Positions 10,532-22,260 of a DNA stretch of 64,000 nt are shown here, piece by piece. Under the pieces are notes generated by a model. The model was not told the DNA's origin and ran no database searches. It worked only from the letters and a program-made list of their open reading frames with translations. The stretch is from Melastoma dodecandrum (taxonomy: Eukaryota > Streptophyta > Magnoliopsida > Myrtales > Melastomataceae), in the NCBI GenBank assembly GCA_029817715.1, contig JARUPY010000083.1, forward strand, positions 4,154,001 to 4,218,000, given 5' to 3'. The translations under genes were made by a program, and so were the position numbers. How positions within the stretch are numbered: the first letter of the stretch is position 1; each line of letters opens with the position of its first letter.

Positions 10532-10905
10532 TCACTTTTCCCGTGGAGCATTTGAAGAAGCGATGGGCTGAGAGTATATACCGACAGCAACATCAACAAC
10601 ATGAGAAACATTTGTCAGACCAATAAAAATGTCCAATCCTCCGTCCACTGAAAACAAGCGCTTGCATGAGTGTGGACCCCCACCCTGTTTCAATTCCCAT
10701 ATCGAGAACACCCTCCAAGCCCCGTCATTCTACCCCACCATCGCTTATGGGATGTTTTTGCAGGAAGCTTGCATATTGAGTATGTCTAACCTCCAGAATA
10801 AATAGGTTTCTTGATTGTAATACAGTGAACTCAAAAACAATCACACAAAGCTTTCCATTGGTAAAGGTTCTACCCAAGTAATGATAATCTCCCATCTATT
10901 AGCTT
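10532..10905 (-). pseudogene. F-box protein C-terminal region, diverged paralogue fragment
   Basis: Reading leftwards, the translation begins YHYLGRTFTNGKLCVIVF, parallel to EHHCLGRTFPDGKLCVIAF in the F-box pseudogene at 21073-21585. After a frameshift near 10730 it reads VFSIWELKQ and KRLFSVDGG, parallel to FWIWEMKQ and ERLFSVDGG in the tandem array. It ends in SSNAPREK and a stop at 10532-10534. This is the only copy here with what looks like a natural C-terminus, so it shows how the array fragment would once have continued. The N-terminal F-box is missing. Confidence 0.6.
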
Positions 10906-10993
10906 CTTCAAAGTCATCGTCGCGGTTCAATTGAACCAGTTATTTGGCCTGCCAAACCAAGTATATAATATAAGGCAAGCTAGTCAAATGATA

Positions 10994-11185
10994 AGCCAAG
11001 AATTAAGTCAAATGATATGGTCGTAACATGGTATCAGAGCGTACATCAGTTCAAACGAGCCAATAATTAAGTCAAATAATAATATTTCAAGATGGTATTA
11101 GGGTGGACATGCGTTCACACGAGTCAAGAATTAAGTCAAATATTAATGTTTCAATATGGTATCAGAGCTGACATGAGACAATCTC
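10994..11185 (+). repeat. Three 64-bp tandem repeats
   Basis: Copies start at 10994, 11058 and 11122. Each has the form agycaagaattaagtcaaat, then about 20 variable bases, then a version of tggtatcagagc. The third copy runs into the large tandem array, and its latter half forms the start of every array unit. Confidence 0.75.
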
Positions 11186-14100
11186 ACTATTACTGCAGAA
11201 GTAGAAGAACGTGCCCATATGTTCCATCCCCCCGTCCACCGAAAACAATCGCTCATATGATCCGCTCTGTTTCATTTCCCATATCCAGAACGCTCCCTCA
11301 AGCATCCATCCTTCCACAATTCCATCAATGCTTACCCCGCTACACTTGAAGGGATTCGTTGATGCAAGGAATCGGCTCAGAAACGCTGCAGCGAGGTTGA
11401 ACTTTCATTAACAAATCCAAGAACACCATTTATAGTCATAGCTCTACCGGCGACCGAAATTCAAGTATTAATGTTTCAATATGGTATCAGAGCCGACATG
11501 AGACAATCTCACTGTTACTGTGGAAGTAGTAGAACTTGCCCATATGTTCCATCCCCCCGTCCACCGAAAACAATCGCTCCCATGATCCGCTCTGTTTCAT
11601 TTCCCATATCCAAAACGCTCCCTCAAGCACCTCTCCTTCCATAATTCTATCATTGCTTACCCCGCTACACTTGAAGGGATCCGTTGATGCAAGATATCGG
11701 TTCAAAAACGCTGTAGCGAGGTTGAACTTCCATTAACAAATCCAACAACACCAATTATAGTCATAATTCTATCGGCGATCGAAACTCAAGTATTAATGTT
11801 TCAATATGGTATCAGAGCCGAAATGAGACAATCTCACTGTTACTGCAGAAGTAGCAGAACTTGCCCATATGTTCCATCCCCCGTCCACCGAAAACAATCG
11901 CTCCAATGATCCGCTCTGTTTCATTTCTCATATCCTGAACGCTCCATCAAGCATCCCTCCTTCCATAATTCCATTAATGCTTACCCCGCTATACTTGAAG
12001 GGATCCGTTGATGCAAGGAATCGGCTCAGAAACGCTGCAGCGAGGTTGAACTTCCATTAACAAATCCAACAACACCAAGTATAGTCATAGCTCTACCGGC
12101 GACCGAAACTCAAGCATTAATGTTTCAATATGATATCAGAGCCGACATGAGACAATCTCACTGTTACTGTGGAAGTAGCAGATCTTGCCCATATGTTCCA
12201 TCCCCCCGTCCACCGAAAACAATCGCTCCCATGATCCGGTCTGTTTCATTTCCCATATCCACAACGCTCCCTCAAGCACCACTCTTTCCACAATTCCATC
12301 ATTGCTTATGCCGCTACACTTGAAGGGATCCGTTGATGCAAGGAATCGGCTCAAAAATGTTGTAGCGAGGTTGAACTTCCATTAACAAATCCAACAACAC
12401 CAATTATAGTCATAACTCTATCGGCGACCGAAACTCAAGTATTAATGTTTCAATATGGTATCAGAGCCGAAATGAGACAATCTCACTGTTACTGCAGAAG
12501 TAGTAGAACTTGCCCATATGTTCCATCCCCCGTCCACCGAAAACAATCGCTCCCATGATTCGCTCTGTTTCATTTCTCATATCATGAACGCTCCCTCAAG
12601 CATCCCTCCTTCCATAATTCCATTAATGCTTACCCCGCTATACTTGAAGGGATCCGTTGATGCAAGGAATCGGCTTAGAAACGCTGCAGCGAGGTTGAAC
12701 TTCTATTAATAAATCCAACAACACCAATTATAGTCATAACTCTACCGGCGACCGAAACTCAAGTATTAATGTTTCAATATGGTATCAGAGCCGACATGAG
12801 ACAATCTCACTGTTACTGTGGAAGTAGTAGAACTTGCCCGTATGTTCCATCCCCCCGTCCACCGAAAACAATCCCTCCCATGATCCGCTCTGTTTCATTT
12901 CCCATATCCAAAACGCTCCCTCAAGCACCTCTCTTTCCATAATTCTATCATTGCTTACCCCGCTACACTTGAAGGGATCCGTTGATGCAAGGAATCGGTT
13001 CAAAAACGCTGTAGCGAGGTTGAACTTCCATTAACAAATCCAACAACACCAATTATAGTCATAATTCTATCGGGGATCGAAACTCAAGTATTAATGTTTC
13101 AATATGGTATCAGAGCCGACATGAGACAATCTCATTGTTACTGCTGAAGTAGTAGAACTTGCCCATATATTCCATCCCCCCGTCCACCGAAAACAATCGC
13201 TCCTAAGGTCCGCTCTGTTTCATTTTCCATATCCAGAACGCTCCATCAAGCACCTCTCCTTCCACAATTCCATCATTGCTTACCCCGCTACACTTAAAGG
13301 GATCCGTTGATGCAAGGAATCGGCTCAGAAACGCTGCAGTGAGGTTGAACTTCCATTAACAAATCCAACAACACCAATTATAGTCATAGCTCTACCGGCG
13401 AACGAAACTCAAGTATTAATGTTTCAATATGGTATCAGAGCCGACATGAGACAATCTCACTGTTACTGTGAAAGTAGCAGATCTTGCCCATATGTTCCAT
13501 CCCCCCGTCCACCGAAAACAATCGCTCCCATGATCCGGTCTGTTTCATTTCCCATATCCACAACGCTCCCTCAAGCACCTCTCCTTCCACAATTCCATCA
13601 TTGCTTATGCCGCTACACTTGAAGGGATCCGTTGATGCAAGGAATCGGCTCAGAAATGTTGTAGCGAGGTTGAACTTCCATTAACAAATCCAACAACACC
13701 AATTATAGTCATAACTCTATCGGCGACCGAAACTCAAGTATTAATGTTTCAATATGGTATCAGAGCCGAAATGAGACAATCTCACTGTTACTGCAGAAGT
13801 AGTAGAACTTGCCCATATGTTCCATCCCCCGTCCACCGAAAACAATCGCTCCCATGATTCGCTCTGTTTCATTTCTCATATCATGAACGCTCCCTCAAGC
13901 ATCCCTCCTTCCATAATTCCATTAATGCTTACCCCGCTATACTTGAAGGGATCCGTTGATGCAAGGAATCGGCTTAGAAACGCTGCAGCGAGGTTGAACT
14001 TTCATTAACAAATCCAACAACACCAATTATAGTCATAGCTCTACCGGCGACCGGAACTCAAGTATTAATGTTTCAATATGGTATCAGAGCCGACATGAGA

Positions 14101-15255
14101 CAATCTCACTGTTACTGCGGAAGTAGTAGAACTTGCCCATATGTTCCATCCCCCCGTCCACCGAAAACAATCGCTCCCATGATCCGCTATGTTTCATTTC
14201 CCATATCCAGAACGCTCCCTCAAGCACCTCTCCTTCCACAATTCCATCATTGCTTACCCCGCTACACTTGAAGGGATCCGTTGATGCAAGGAATCGGCTC
14301 AGAAACGCTGCAGCGAGGTTGAACTTCCATTAACAAATCCAACAACACCAATTATAGTCATAATTCTATCGGGGATCGAAACTCAAGTATTAATGTTTCA
14401 ATATGGTATCAGAGCCGACATGAGACAATCTCATTGTTACTGCTGAAGTAGTAGAACTTGCCCATATATTCCATCCCCCCGTCCACCGAAAACAATCGCT
14501 CCCATGATCCGCTATGTTTCATTTCCCATATCCAGAACGCTCCCTCAAGCACCTCTCCTTTCGCAATTCCATCATTGCTTACCCCACTACACTTGAAGGG
14601 ATCCGTTGATGCAAGGAATAGGCTCAGAAACGCTGCAGCGAGGTTGAACTTTCATTAACAAATCCAACAACACCAATTATAGTCATAGCTCTACCGGCGA
14701 CCGAAACTCAAGTATAAATGTTTCAATATGGTATCAGAGCCGACATGAGACAATCTCACTGTTACTGTGAAAGTAGCAGATCTTGCCCATATGTTCCATC
14801 CCCCCGTCCACCGAAAACAATCGCTCCCATGATCCGGTCTGTTTCATTTCCCATATCCACAACGCTCCCTCAAGCACCTCTCCTTCCACAATTCCATCAT
14901 TGCTTATGCCGCTACACTTGAAGGGATCCGTTGATGCAAGGAATCGGCTCAGAAATGCTGTAGCGAGGTTGAACTTTCATTAACAAATCCAGCAACACCA
15001 ATTATAGTCATAGCTCTACCGGCGACCGAAACTCAAGTATAAATGTTTCAATATGGTATCAGAGCCGATATGAGACAATCTCACTGTTACTACGGAAGTA
15101 GTAGAACTTGCCCATATGTTCCATCCCCCGTCCACCGAAAACAATCGCTCCAATGATCCGCTCTGTTTCATTTCTCATATCCTGAACGCTCCCTCAAGCA
15201 TCCCTCCTTCCATAATTCCATTAATGCTTACCCCGTTCTACTTGAAGGGATCCGT
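11141..15255. repeat. Tandem array of 324-325-bp LTR/F-box hybrid units (12 full, 1 partial)
   Basis: Units start (tattaatgtttcaa or variant) at 11141, 11466, 11791, 12115, 12440, 12764, 13089, 13414, 13739, 14063, 14388, 14713 and 15038. Each has about 218 bp containing tggtatcagagc and a minus-strand F-box-protein coding piece (WIWEMKQ, RLFSVDGG, ending DPFKCSG). Then come about 107 bp identical in kind to the tip of the neighbouring gypsy LTR (tgatgcaaggaatcgg through gaccgaaactcaag). The 13th unit runs into the complete LTR at 15256. Variants recur every four units. ORFs of 60-70 codons in the array are repeat shadows. Confidence 0.92.
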
Positions 15256-15821
15256 TGATGCAAGGAATCGGCTCAGAAACGCTGCAGCGAGGTTGAACTT
15301 CCATTAACAAATCCAACAACACCAATTATAGTCATAGCTCTACCGGCGACCAAAACTGGAATACAATCATCGCCCCTGAGACAGAGACCACACCACCCCA
15401 CCTCCCTTACGTACCCAACCCCACACTCTCCTTCTCACCTCTGACCGTTTCCCCGAATTTCTATCGTTTCTCTTATTCTTTTTCTTCAGTGTCGCCCCCT
15501 CTTCTTATTCCTTCCTGCTGTCAGAGCCTTCTGTTGGGGGAACGAGAATACCGTTGCCATCTTTCTTCTCTCCCTATTTTAGTCCAAACATTTCTTCTTG
15601 CTCCACATTTTCATCCTCCCTATCTTCTCCTCCCAATTCGAACCCGAGCCCAGTTGCCTGGCTCTTCAGCCCATCCATCTTCAGCGGCCCTGACCATAAA
15701 TCTAACATTAAGTTCAGAGAACGATCATTCATTCCTTCGACAGCTTCCATCCTCACTTCATCTTCACCAGCAACAGTTATTCCTTCCATGTTTGTCTCCA
15801 CTCTTGCCTCTTCCTGCATCA
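15256..15821 (-). repeat. 3' LTR of gypsy element 2
   Basis: This 566-bp copy matches 20509-21072 along its whole length, with scattered differences and small indels. Its left 107 bp are the part repeated in the adjacent tandem array. At about 15345-15358 it reads gaccaaaactgga where the other LTR and the array read gaccgaaactcaag. Confidence 0.9.
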
Positions 15822-18800
15822 ATGCCCGCCGCTCAAAATCACCCTTGTCCTCAAGGGTGATATGAGGAAAACGCTGCAGCAAATCATATAAGTATTCCCA
15901 TGTTGCTGCCCTTTTTGGCTGGTGAGACCACTTAACCAAAACTTGGGTGGCTGCTCTGGATCCTCTTTTGACCAATTTTCGTTGTAGGATATACTGAGGA
16001 ACCGAAGGAACATCAGAAGAGACGTGTAAAGTAGTAGTGATTCCTGTGTCTCCAGGAGAAGCCTTCTTCAACCGAGAAACGTGAAATGTTGGATGGATTT
16101 GAGAATGAGCAGGAAGATCAAGTCGATAGGCTAACTGACCAATCTTATCAAGGATCTTATAGGGTCAATGATACAGAGGAGATAACTTGCTGTACTGGCT
16201 ACCTTCCACTGACCCTTGTCGATAGGGTTGTAATTTGACTAATACATAATCTTCAATATTGAATTGCTTATCTGATCTTCTCATATTGGCCAACTGAGCC
16301 ATCCTATTTTGAGCTCGATGAATGTGGAACCGTAACAACTTAATCTTCTCTTCCTTATCTGAGAGTTCTTGGTCCACAAGTCTGTTAGCATTTGTCCCAT
16401 TAATGAAAGGCAAATGGATCGGAGGCTCATAACCATATAATGCAGCGAACGGGGACATGTGAATTGTAGAATGGTAAGTGGTGTTGCACCACCACTCCGC
16501 CAATGGAAGCCATTTGCACCAGAACTTTGGACAGTCCATACACATGCACCGCAAATAAGTCTCCAACACCCTATTTACCACTTCACTTTGGCCATCCATT
16601 TGTGGGTGATACGCTGTAGATAAGTGTAGATCAACTCATTGTAGCCTGAACAAAGTTTGCCAGAAATCACTGAGGAATATAGCATCTCCATCACTCACCA
16701 TAGTGCTTGGAAGACCATGTAACTTGAAGATAGAGTTAAGAAACTGTTCTGCCACTATAGCTGCTGTATAAGGATGTTTGAGAGCTATAAAATGGGCATA
16801 TTTAGTGAGACGATCAACCACAACCATGATTACCTCTTTCCCCCCAGATTTAGGCAACCCCGAGGTAAAATCCATGCTCACATTAACCCATACTGCAGTA
16901 GGAATAGGAAGCGGCTGAAGAAGTCCCGGGAAGGCAGCCTGATCATACTTGCATTTTTGGCACACATCACAACCCTTTATGAATTGCTTCACATCCTTCT
17001 CTAAACCCTTCGAATAGCAAAAACTTGCAATTCGCTTAACTGTGGCATTCACACCCGAATGACCTCCAACAGTAGAGGCATGGAATGTCTTGATAATTTG
17101 TATTCTCAATTCCTGATTATTTCCCACTACCAACTTTCCCCTCTTAAGCAACAACCCCTGTTTGATTTCAAAAGAAGAAACTTCACCTTTCTGCAGACTT
17201 TGCAAGGTGTTTTGACCATGGGGACCTGCTGTCAGCTTGTCTTGATGGCATCCAGAAGCGTCCCTTGCTGCATTTCTAACACCACTGTCATAACTTCAGA
17301 ACTTGGTATCCTTGAGAGAGCATCAGCTACAACATTGTCCTTGCCCTTCTCGTAGTTGATTTCATAGTCAAAACCCAGCAACTTGGTCAGCCATCTAAAG
17401 TGCATTTCGTTGTGCAATTTCTGTTCCAAAAGGTACTTTAAACTCTTGGGATCCGTATTGATGATAAAGTGCCTGCCCATGAGGTAGTGTCACCACTTAT
17501 CCACAGCATACACAATGGAGAGCAATTCTTTTTCATAAACAGAGTAATGCAGATGCTTAGAGGCCAGTGCTTTACTGATGAAGGCTATTGGATGTCCTTT
17601 CTGCATTAGTATAGCGCCAATACCCTGCTGACTTGTATCTGTTTCTACCACTAATTCTTGGCTGAAATCTGGTAAAGCTAATGTGGGTGAGGTAATCATG
17701 GCCTCTTTTAATTGCTCAAAAGCCAACTGTGCCTCCTGAGACCACCTGAAAGCATCTTTCTTCAAAAGTTGTGTTAATGGTTTACTCAAGATACCATACC
17801 CTCTGACGAACCTCTTATAATAGCCAGTCAATCCAAGAAATCCCCTCAGTTGCTTGATATTGACTGGTGCAGGCCAATTCTGAATGGCAGCCAGCTTCTT
17901 TGGATTCGTGGTTACACCCCCTGCTTCAATGAAATGACCTAGGTATTCGACTCTCTTCTTAGCGAACGAACATTTACTCAATTTCGCATAAAGATGATTC
18001 TTCTCCAGTAACTCCATCACAAGGACAAATGCTGCACATGATTGTGGAGAGTGGAACTGTAAACCAGAATGTCATCAAAGAAAACTAGAACAAACCTTCT
18101 CAAGTAAGGTGTAAAAACTTCATTCATAAGACTTTGAAAAGTGGATGGTGTATTAGTGAGACCAAATGGCATCACCAAGAACTCGTAATGCCCTTCATGA
18201 GTCTTGAAGGCTGTTTTAGGTATGTCATCCTCCTACACTCGTATCTGGTGATATCCTGATCGTATCTGGTGATATCCTGATCTGAGATCCAACTTAGAAA
18301 ACCAAATGACACCATGTAATTCATCCAACAACTCTTCTATCACCGGAATGGGAAACTTATCCTTGATTGTTCGCTTATTGAGCTCTCTATAATCCGTGCA
18401 GAGGCGCCAAATACTGTCTTTTTTCTTTATCAGCACAACCGGCGAAGCAAATGGACTTGTATTGTGCCTTATCACACCGGTCTGTAGCATTTCGTGCACT
18501 AATTTTTCTATAACATCCTTTTGTGTACTAGAGTATCTATACGGTCTAAGGTTCAGTCCCTACACCCCTGGCTCTAATGGGATATTGTGGTCCTGAGTTC
18601 TTCTGGGAGGTAACTCCTTTGGTTCCTCAAATATTTGATGAAACCTATTGAACTCGTCTTGAATTTCAGATGGTAAGTCCTGTTCCTGGTCACTCTCCCT
18701 CTCCTGTACTTGTTTTGGAATTAGTAGCAGACCCATGTCATCACTTTGCAAGGAGAACACTCCCGTAGTCACTCTCTCAAATTCTCCTTCACCCACCTCG

Positions 18801-19213
18801 AGCTTAACTTCCTTCCCGTTCAACAGATATTTCATATTTAAGTTGGGAAAATCCCACACAACAGTACCCAACGAATTTAACCATTCAATGCCTAAAATCA
18901 ACTCAGAACCCCTAATTGGCATTAACAACACTTCAGTACTATACTTCTGACCCTGCATAGTCCATACAAAAGATCTGACTATTGTCGAACATTGCAACTT
19001 CTCCCAATTTGCCACCATGACTCCTCTCCCTGTAATCGGCTCATATTCACATCCCATTTGTTTTTCCACCTTCAAATCCAAGAAGTTATGGGTGCTACCC
19101 GAGTCAATTAAGACTGTCAACCTCCTTCTCTTATAATAACCATCCACCTTCATAGTATGATTCTTTAAAGATAGTGCCACCCCATGTAAGGCATGCAATG
19201 ACATTATCGGCAT
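15822..19213 (-). pseudogene. Pol of gypsy element 2 (protease to integrase), broken
   Basis: Minus strand. Protease: DSGSTHNFLD near 19100. Reverse transcriptase: [11 protein letters not shown] near 18265, and a catalytic FFDD in place of the more usual YLDD near 18090. RNase H: VVETDTSQQGIGA near 17640 and a segment with DNVVADALSR near 17320. Integrase: zinc finger around 16970-17090, core MDFTSGLP near 16870, SDGDAIF near 16690, and DGQSEVVNR after a stop near 16600. A chromodomain-like tail with LVKWSHQP and ATWEYL lies near 15905. Stops or shifts occur near 18560, 18233, 18020, 17480, 17210 and 16630. A 21-bp duplication inside the RT (18240-18281) repeats SGYHQIR. Confidence 0.88.
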
Positions 19214-20516
19214 ATCTCCTTCCCCCAGTTTCTCTCTGTGGTTGTTCTTCTATGTCGAAAGGACTATTAGTAAGTGCATAAGCTGCTGGTACACCCGATT
19301 CCTTCACAATTTCCTCTTCCCGACCATACTTGTCAATTAGTTGCATATCTTCCTCATCCTCCAGCATAATAGCATACAATTTCTTGTGACTGCACTCGTG
19401 GTTGAATGTATATTTCTCGTCGCACCAAAAACATAGTCCCTTCATCTGCTTTTCCTCCATCACCGCAGGGGATAATCTTTTGTGCGGTGGTTGGCAAGGT
19501 GATGGCCTTGAATTGCCAGAAACAACTAGTTTTCCCCCTCCTTCTGTCAACATTCTGCCCATCAACCATCTAGGGACAGTTCCGTTAATTGGAATTGACC
19601 CCATTCCATGTTGACCTGTCCACTGTCCATCTCTACTAATTTTTTGCACAAACTCCCTGTTCTTACCTTGGTAACTTTCGTCCTCATTCGCCAAATTCTT
19701 CCCATAAGCGATAGCCTGATGCAAGGTTCTGGGGTTGAACATCGTAATAAGTTTTCTGTTTTCCCTCTTCATGCCGCCTACAAACAGGGTAACCCGATCT
19801 TCCTGTGACAAATCATACTTCGTCACCACAGATACAAATTCCTCAACATACTCAGAATAATTTTTTCCTTCCCTCAATTCTCTCAACGCCACTATTGGTC
19901 TCGTAAGTTCATTTGGTCCAAAACGAAGCAACATGGTAATGGAACACTCTTGCCAACTTACTGGTCTTGTGAGTTCCCTATTCCGCAGAAACACATAATG
20001 CCAATCAATCGCCGGACCCGACAGATGAATCGAAGCAATACTAACTTTTAAGTCGGCCGGAGTCTCATCAAGGTCAAAAAAACGCTCACACTTAAAAATC
20101 CATTCCTGGACTTGTGTTCCATCAAAGTGAGGAAAGTCCACCTTGGTCTGTCGAGTCACCCTTTCTTCTCTTTTATCTCCCGCATTCTATTCTAGCACTC
20201 TATCATGTCGAGAGGATTCCCTTCGCCCCAAACCCAAAACACGTTTAGGCGGTTCTTCCTTCCTGCCTTCAGAATACAAACCTCCTCCCTTCGATGACTC
20301 TCGATGTCTGCTACGACCCCTTCCTTCTATGGCGTCCATCTGCCCCCTCATCTCCACAAACTGAGACCCTAAGCCATCAACTTTCTTCAGAAGCTCCTGT
20401 AACACCTCCTTAACCGATTCCACCTCCATACTCGCCGATCTTGACCTCGTATTGTTAGCAACAGACATTACTCGTGGAATCCGAGCCTCGCGAGCTCTGA
20501 TACCAAGTTGATGCAA
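19131..20516 (-). pseudogene. Gag of gypsy element 2, broken
   Basis: Minus strand. The N-terminal part (20516-20187) has a heptad-like region (VKEVLQELLKKVDGLGSQF) and a basic stretch, then a TAG at 20187-20189. The same frame resumes at once with KVDFPHFDGTQVQEWIFKCE, a typical retrotransposon gag start, and runs through a zinc-knuckle-like CFWCDEKYTFNHEC near 19430. The frame shifts near 19220 before the protease. Confidence 0.85.
20494..20505 (-). other. Primer-binding site of gypsy element 2
   Basis: On the minus strand the sequence reads TGGTATCAGAGC, the exact plant initiator-tRNA-Met primer site, 3 nt after the end of the 5' LTR. Confidence 0.85.
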
Positions 20517-21072
20517 GGAACCGGCTTAGAAACGCTTCATCGAGATTGTACTAGCATTAACAAATCCAATAACACCAATTACAGTCATAGCTCTACCGGC
20601 GACCGAAACTCAAGGAATACTATCACCGCCCCCGAGACAGAGACCACACCACCCCACCTCCCTTACGTACACAACCTCACACTCTCCTTCTCACCTCTAA
20701 CCGTTTCCCCGAATTTCCATCGTTTCTCTTATTCTCTTTCTTCAGTGTCGCCCCCTCTTCTTATTCCTTCGTGCTGTCAAAGCCTTCTGTTGGAGGAACG
20801 AGAATACCGTTGCCATCTTTCTTCTCTCCCTCTTTTAGTCCAAACATTTCTTCTTGCTCCACATTTTCGTCCTCCCTATCTTCTCCTCCCAATTCGAACC
20901 CGAGCCCAGTTGCCTTGCTTTCAGCCCATCCATCTTCAACGGCCCTGACCATAAATCTAACATTAAGCTCAGAGAGCGCTCTTTCCTCCCTTCGATAGCT
21001 TCCATCCCCACTTCATTTTCACCAGCAACAGCTATTCCTTCCATGTCTCCACTCTTGCCTCTTCCTGCATCA
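20509..21072 (-). repeat. 5' LTR of gypsy element 2
   Basis: This 564-bp LTR is bounded by tgatgca on the plus-strand left and tgcatca on the right. Its right end abuts the F-box coding sequence in mid-codon. Confidence 0.9.
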
Positions 21073-21585
21073 TCCTTCTGCACTATACGAAGGGAATCCT
21101 TGTAAGGCTGCAACCTAAAATCATAACAAGGATCTCGAGGAAGTTTGGCCTCCAGAAGATCCACGGGCTTCTCGACTGTACTCTTCATACACCCCCGATG
21201 GAAGTCGAAGGCAATCACACAGAGCTTCCCATCAGGAAACGTTCTGCCCAAACAATGATGCTCTCCCGCCACAACACTTCGTTGTTGATTCCGTAGATAA
21301 CCAGGTCAACCCCCACGTCAACCTCTTTCCATGTCTTCAGCCCCTGATCATACAGCCGCCCCCTGCCTTTGTTATCTCGAAATAGCAGTAACACCTTCTT
21401 TCGCCAGAATAAATATGTCGCACCTTTCTTACCATCGAGCATCGGAGATGCTCTCGAACGAAGTGGGCGGATACAATGATTGCGTGCCAACGATGTGAAA
21501 CGAGGGTCAACGGAATGACAGATTCCAGTGGCAACCGGCAAAGGATTGAATGAATCGCATGATCGTTGAGTGCACAATCAAACAT
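21073..21585 (-). pseudogene. F-box protein gene (N-terminal part), disrupted by gypsy element 2
   Basis: The minus-strand frame starts at an ATG at 21585. It encodes an F-box near the N-terminus (ILCRLPLESVIPLTLVSHRW), the SKP1-binding motif of SCF ubiquitin ligases. It continues, with frameshifts near 21430 and 21260, through LLLFRDNKGRGRLYDQGLK and HHCLGRTFPDGKLCVIAF to RIVQKD, where the gypsy LTR begins. The rest of the exon survives on the other side of the element in the tandem array (DPFKCSG, WIWEMKQ, RLFSVDGG). Two frameshifts plus the insertion make this a pseudogene. I do not assign a subfamily for the C-terminal region. Confidence 0.8.
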
Positions 21586-22260
21586 CTTGCTGGTATCTTG
21601 GTGGGGGGTATCTTGGGTCTTGGGGATTTGGGGAGACTAGACGAAGAAGGTGACGGTTTTTTCCGACAAGTAAAATCTGTTTTATATTTCTAATCGAGTG
21701 TTATGGAATCCATCGAGATCATTCGGTTTTATTTATTTGAATCATATCCAATAGATGAGTATTATACGGTATTAGCTTTAGCTAAGAAAAAGTTTGCCTA
21801 AAATTTGGAATTCGGTAGATTACGGTTCTTAAATAGCTAATTGAATTACCGATTTGACTTTACGAAAGAAGTCGCCATAGCGCTGACGTTCCGCCCAGCC
21901 ACTTCATTTCATAGGGACCAATTCACATAAAATCACTACTCGAACTACTGATTTTCTTTCACTGCTTCAACTAGCCATTTTGCACTGTGAAGGTTGGACA
22001 ATTATTTTTGTATTTTTTTTCCTTAAGTGATTCGCTACTTACTACCACCAAGGAACTCACTATTTTAAGTAGCGATTTCCTTCGGCAAGGTTGGACAATC
22101 ACTTGTATATTTTTTTTAAGTATTAGAAGTTGCTAGTTCAAGGAAGTCGCTACTTGAACTAGCGACATTTTGTAGACAGGGCATGTTACATAAGCGAAAG
22201 AAGTCGATACTTGAAGTAACGATTTCTTTCGTTGCGAGTAGCGACTTTTCATAGATGGCT

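Larger units (their letters stand above)
15256..21072 (-). mobile_element. Ty3/gypsy LTR retrotransposon 2, degenerate
   Basis: The LTRs (15256-15821 and 20509-21072) share tgatgca...tgcatca ends. On the minus strand a tRNA-Met-type primer site follows the right-hand LTR, then gag, protease, reverse transcriptase, RNase H, integrase and a chromodomain-like tail. This is the Ty3/gypsy order. The reading frame changes at least three times and has several stops, so the copy is dead. Flanking 5-mers tccgt (15251-15255) and tcctt (21073-21077) match at 4 of 5 positions. The insertion lies inside an F-box gene. LTR divergence is clearly higher than in element 1, so it is older. Confidence 0.93.

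Noticed and set aside
11157..15070. The repeated tggtatcagagc words as primer-binding sites of many LTR elements
   Set aside because: None is preceded by an LTR end on the same strand; they are part of the amplified unit. The only primer sites with proper context are at 2636, 9779 and 20494 (minus).
11141..15255. CRISPR-like array
   Set aside because: Units are over 300 bp with no short repeat/unique spacer alternation, and the DNA is plant nuclear.
11211..15307. Many 60-73-codon ORFs on both strands in the tandem array, as a family of small genes
   Set aside because: They recur with the 324-325-bp period and straddle the LTR/F-box junction. The minus-strand set is a fragment of an F-box exon and the plus-strand set is its shadow.
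15256..20516. An active, coding gypsy element
   Set aside because: At least three frame changes, several stops and an internal duplication rule out an intact polyprotein.
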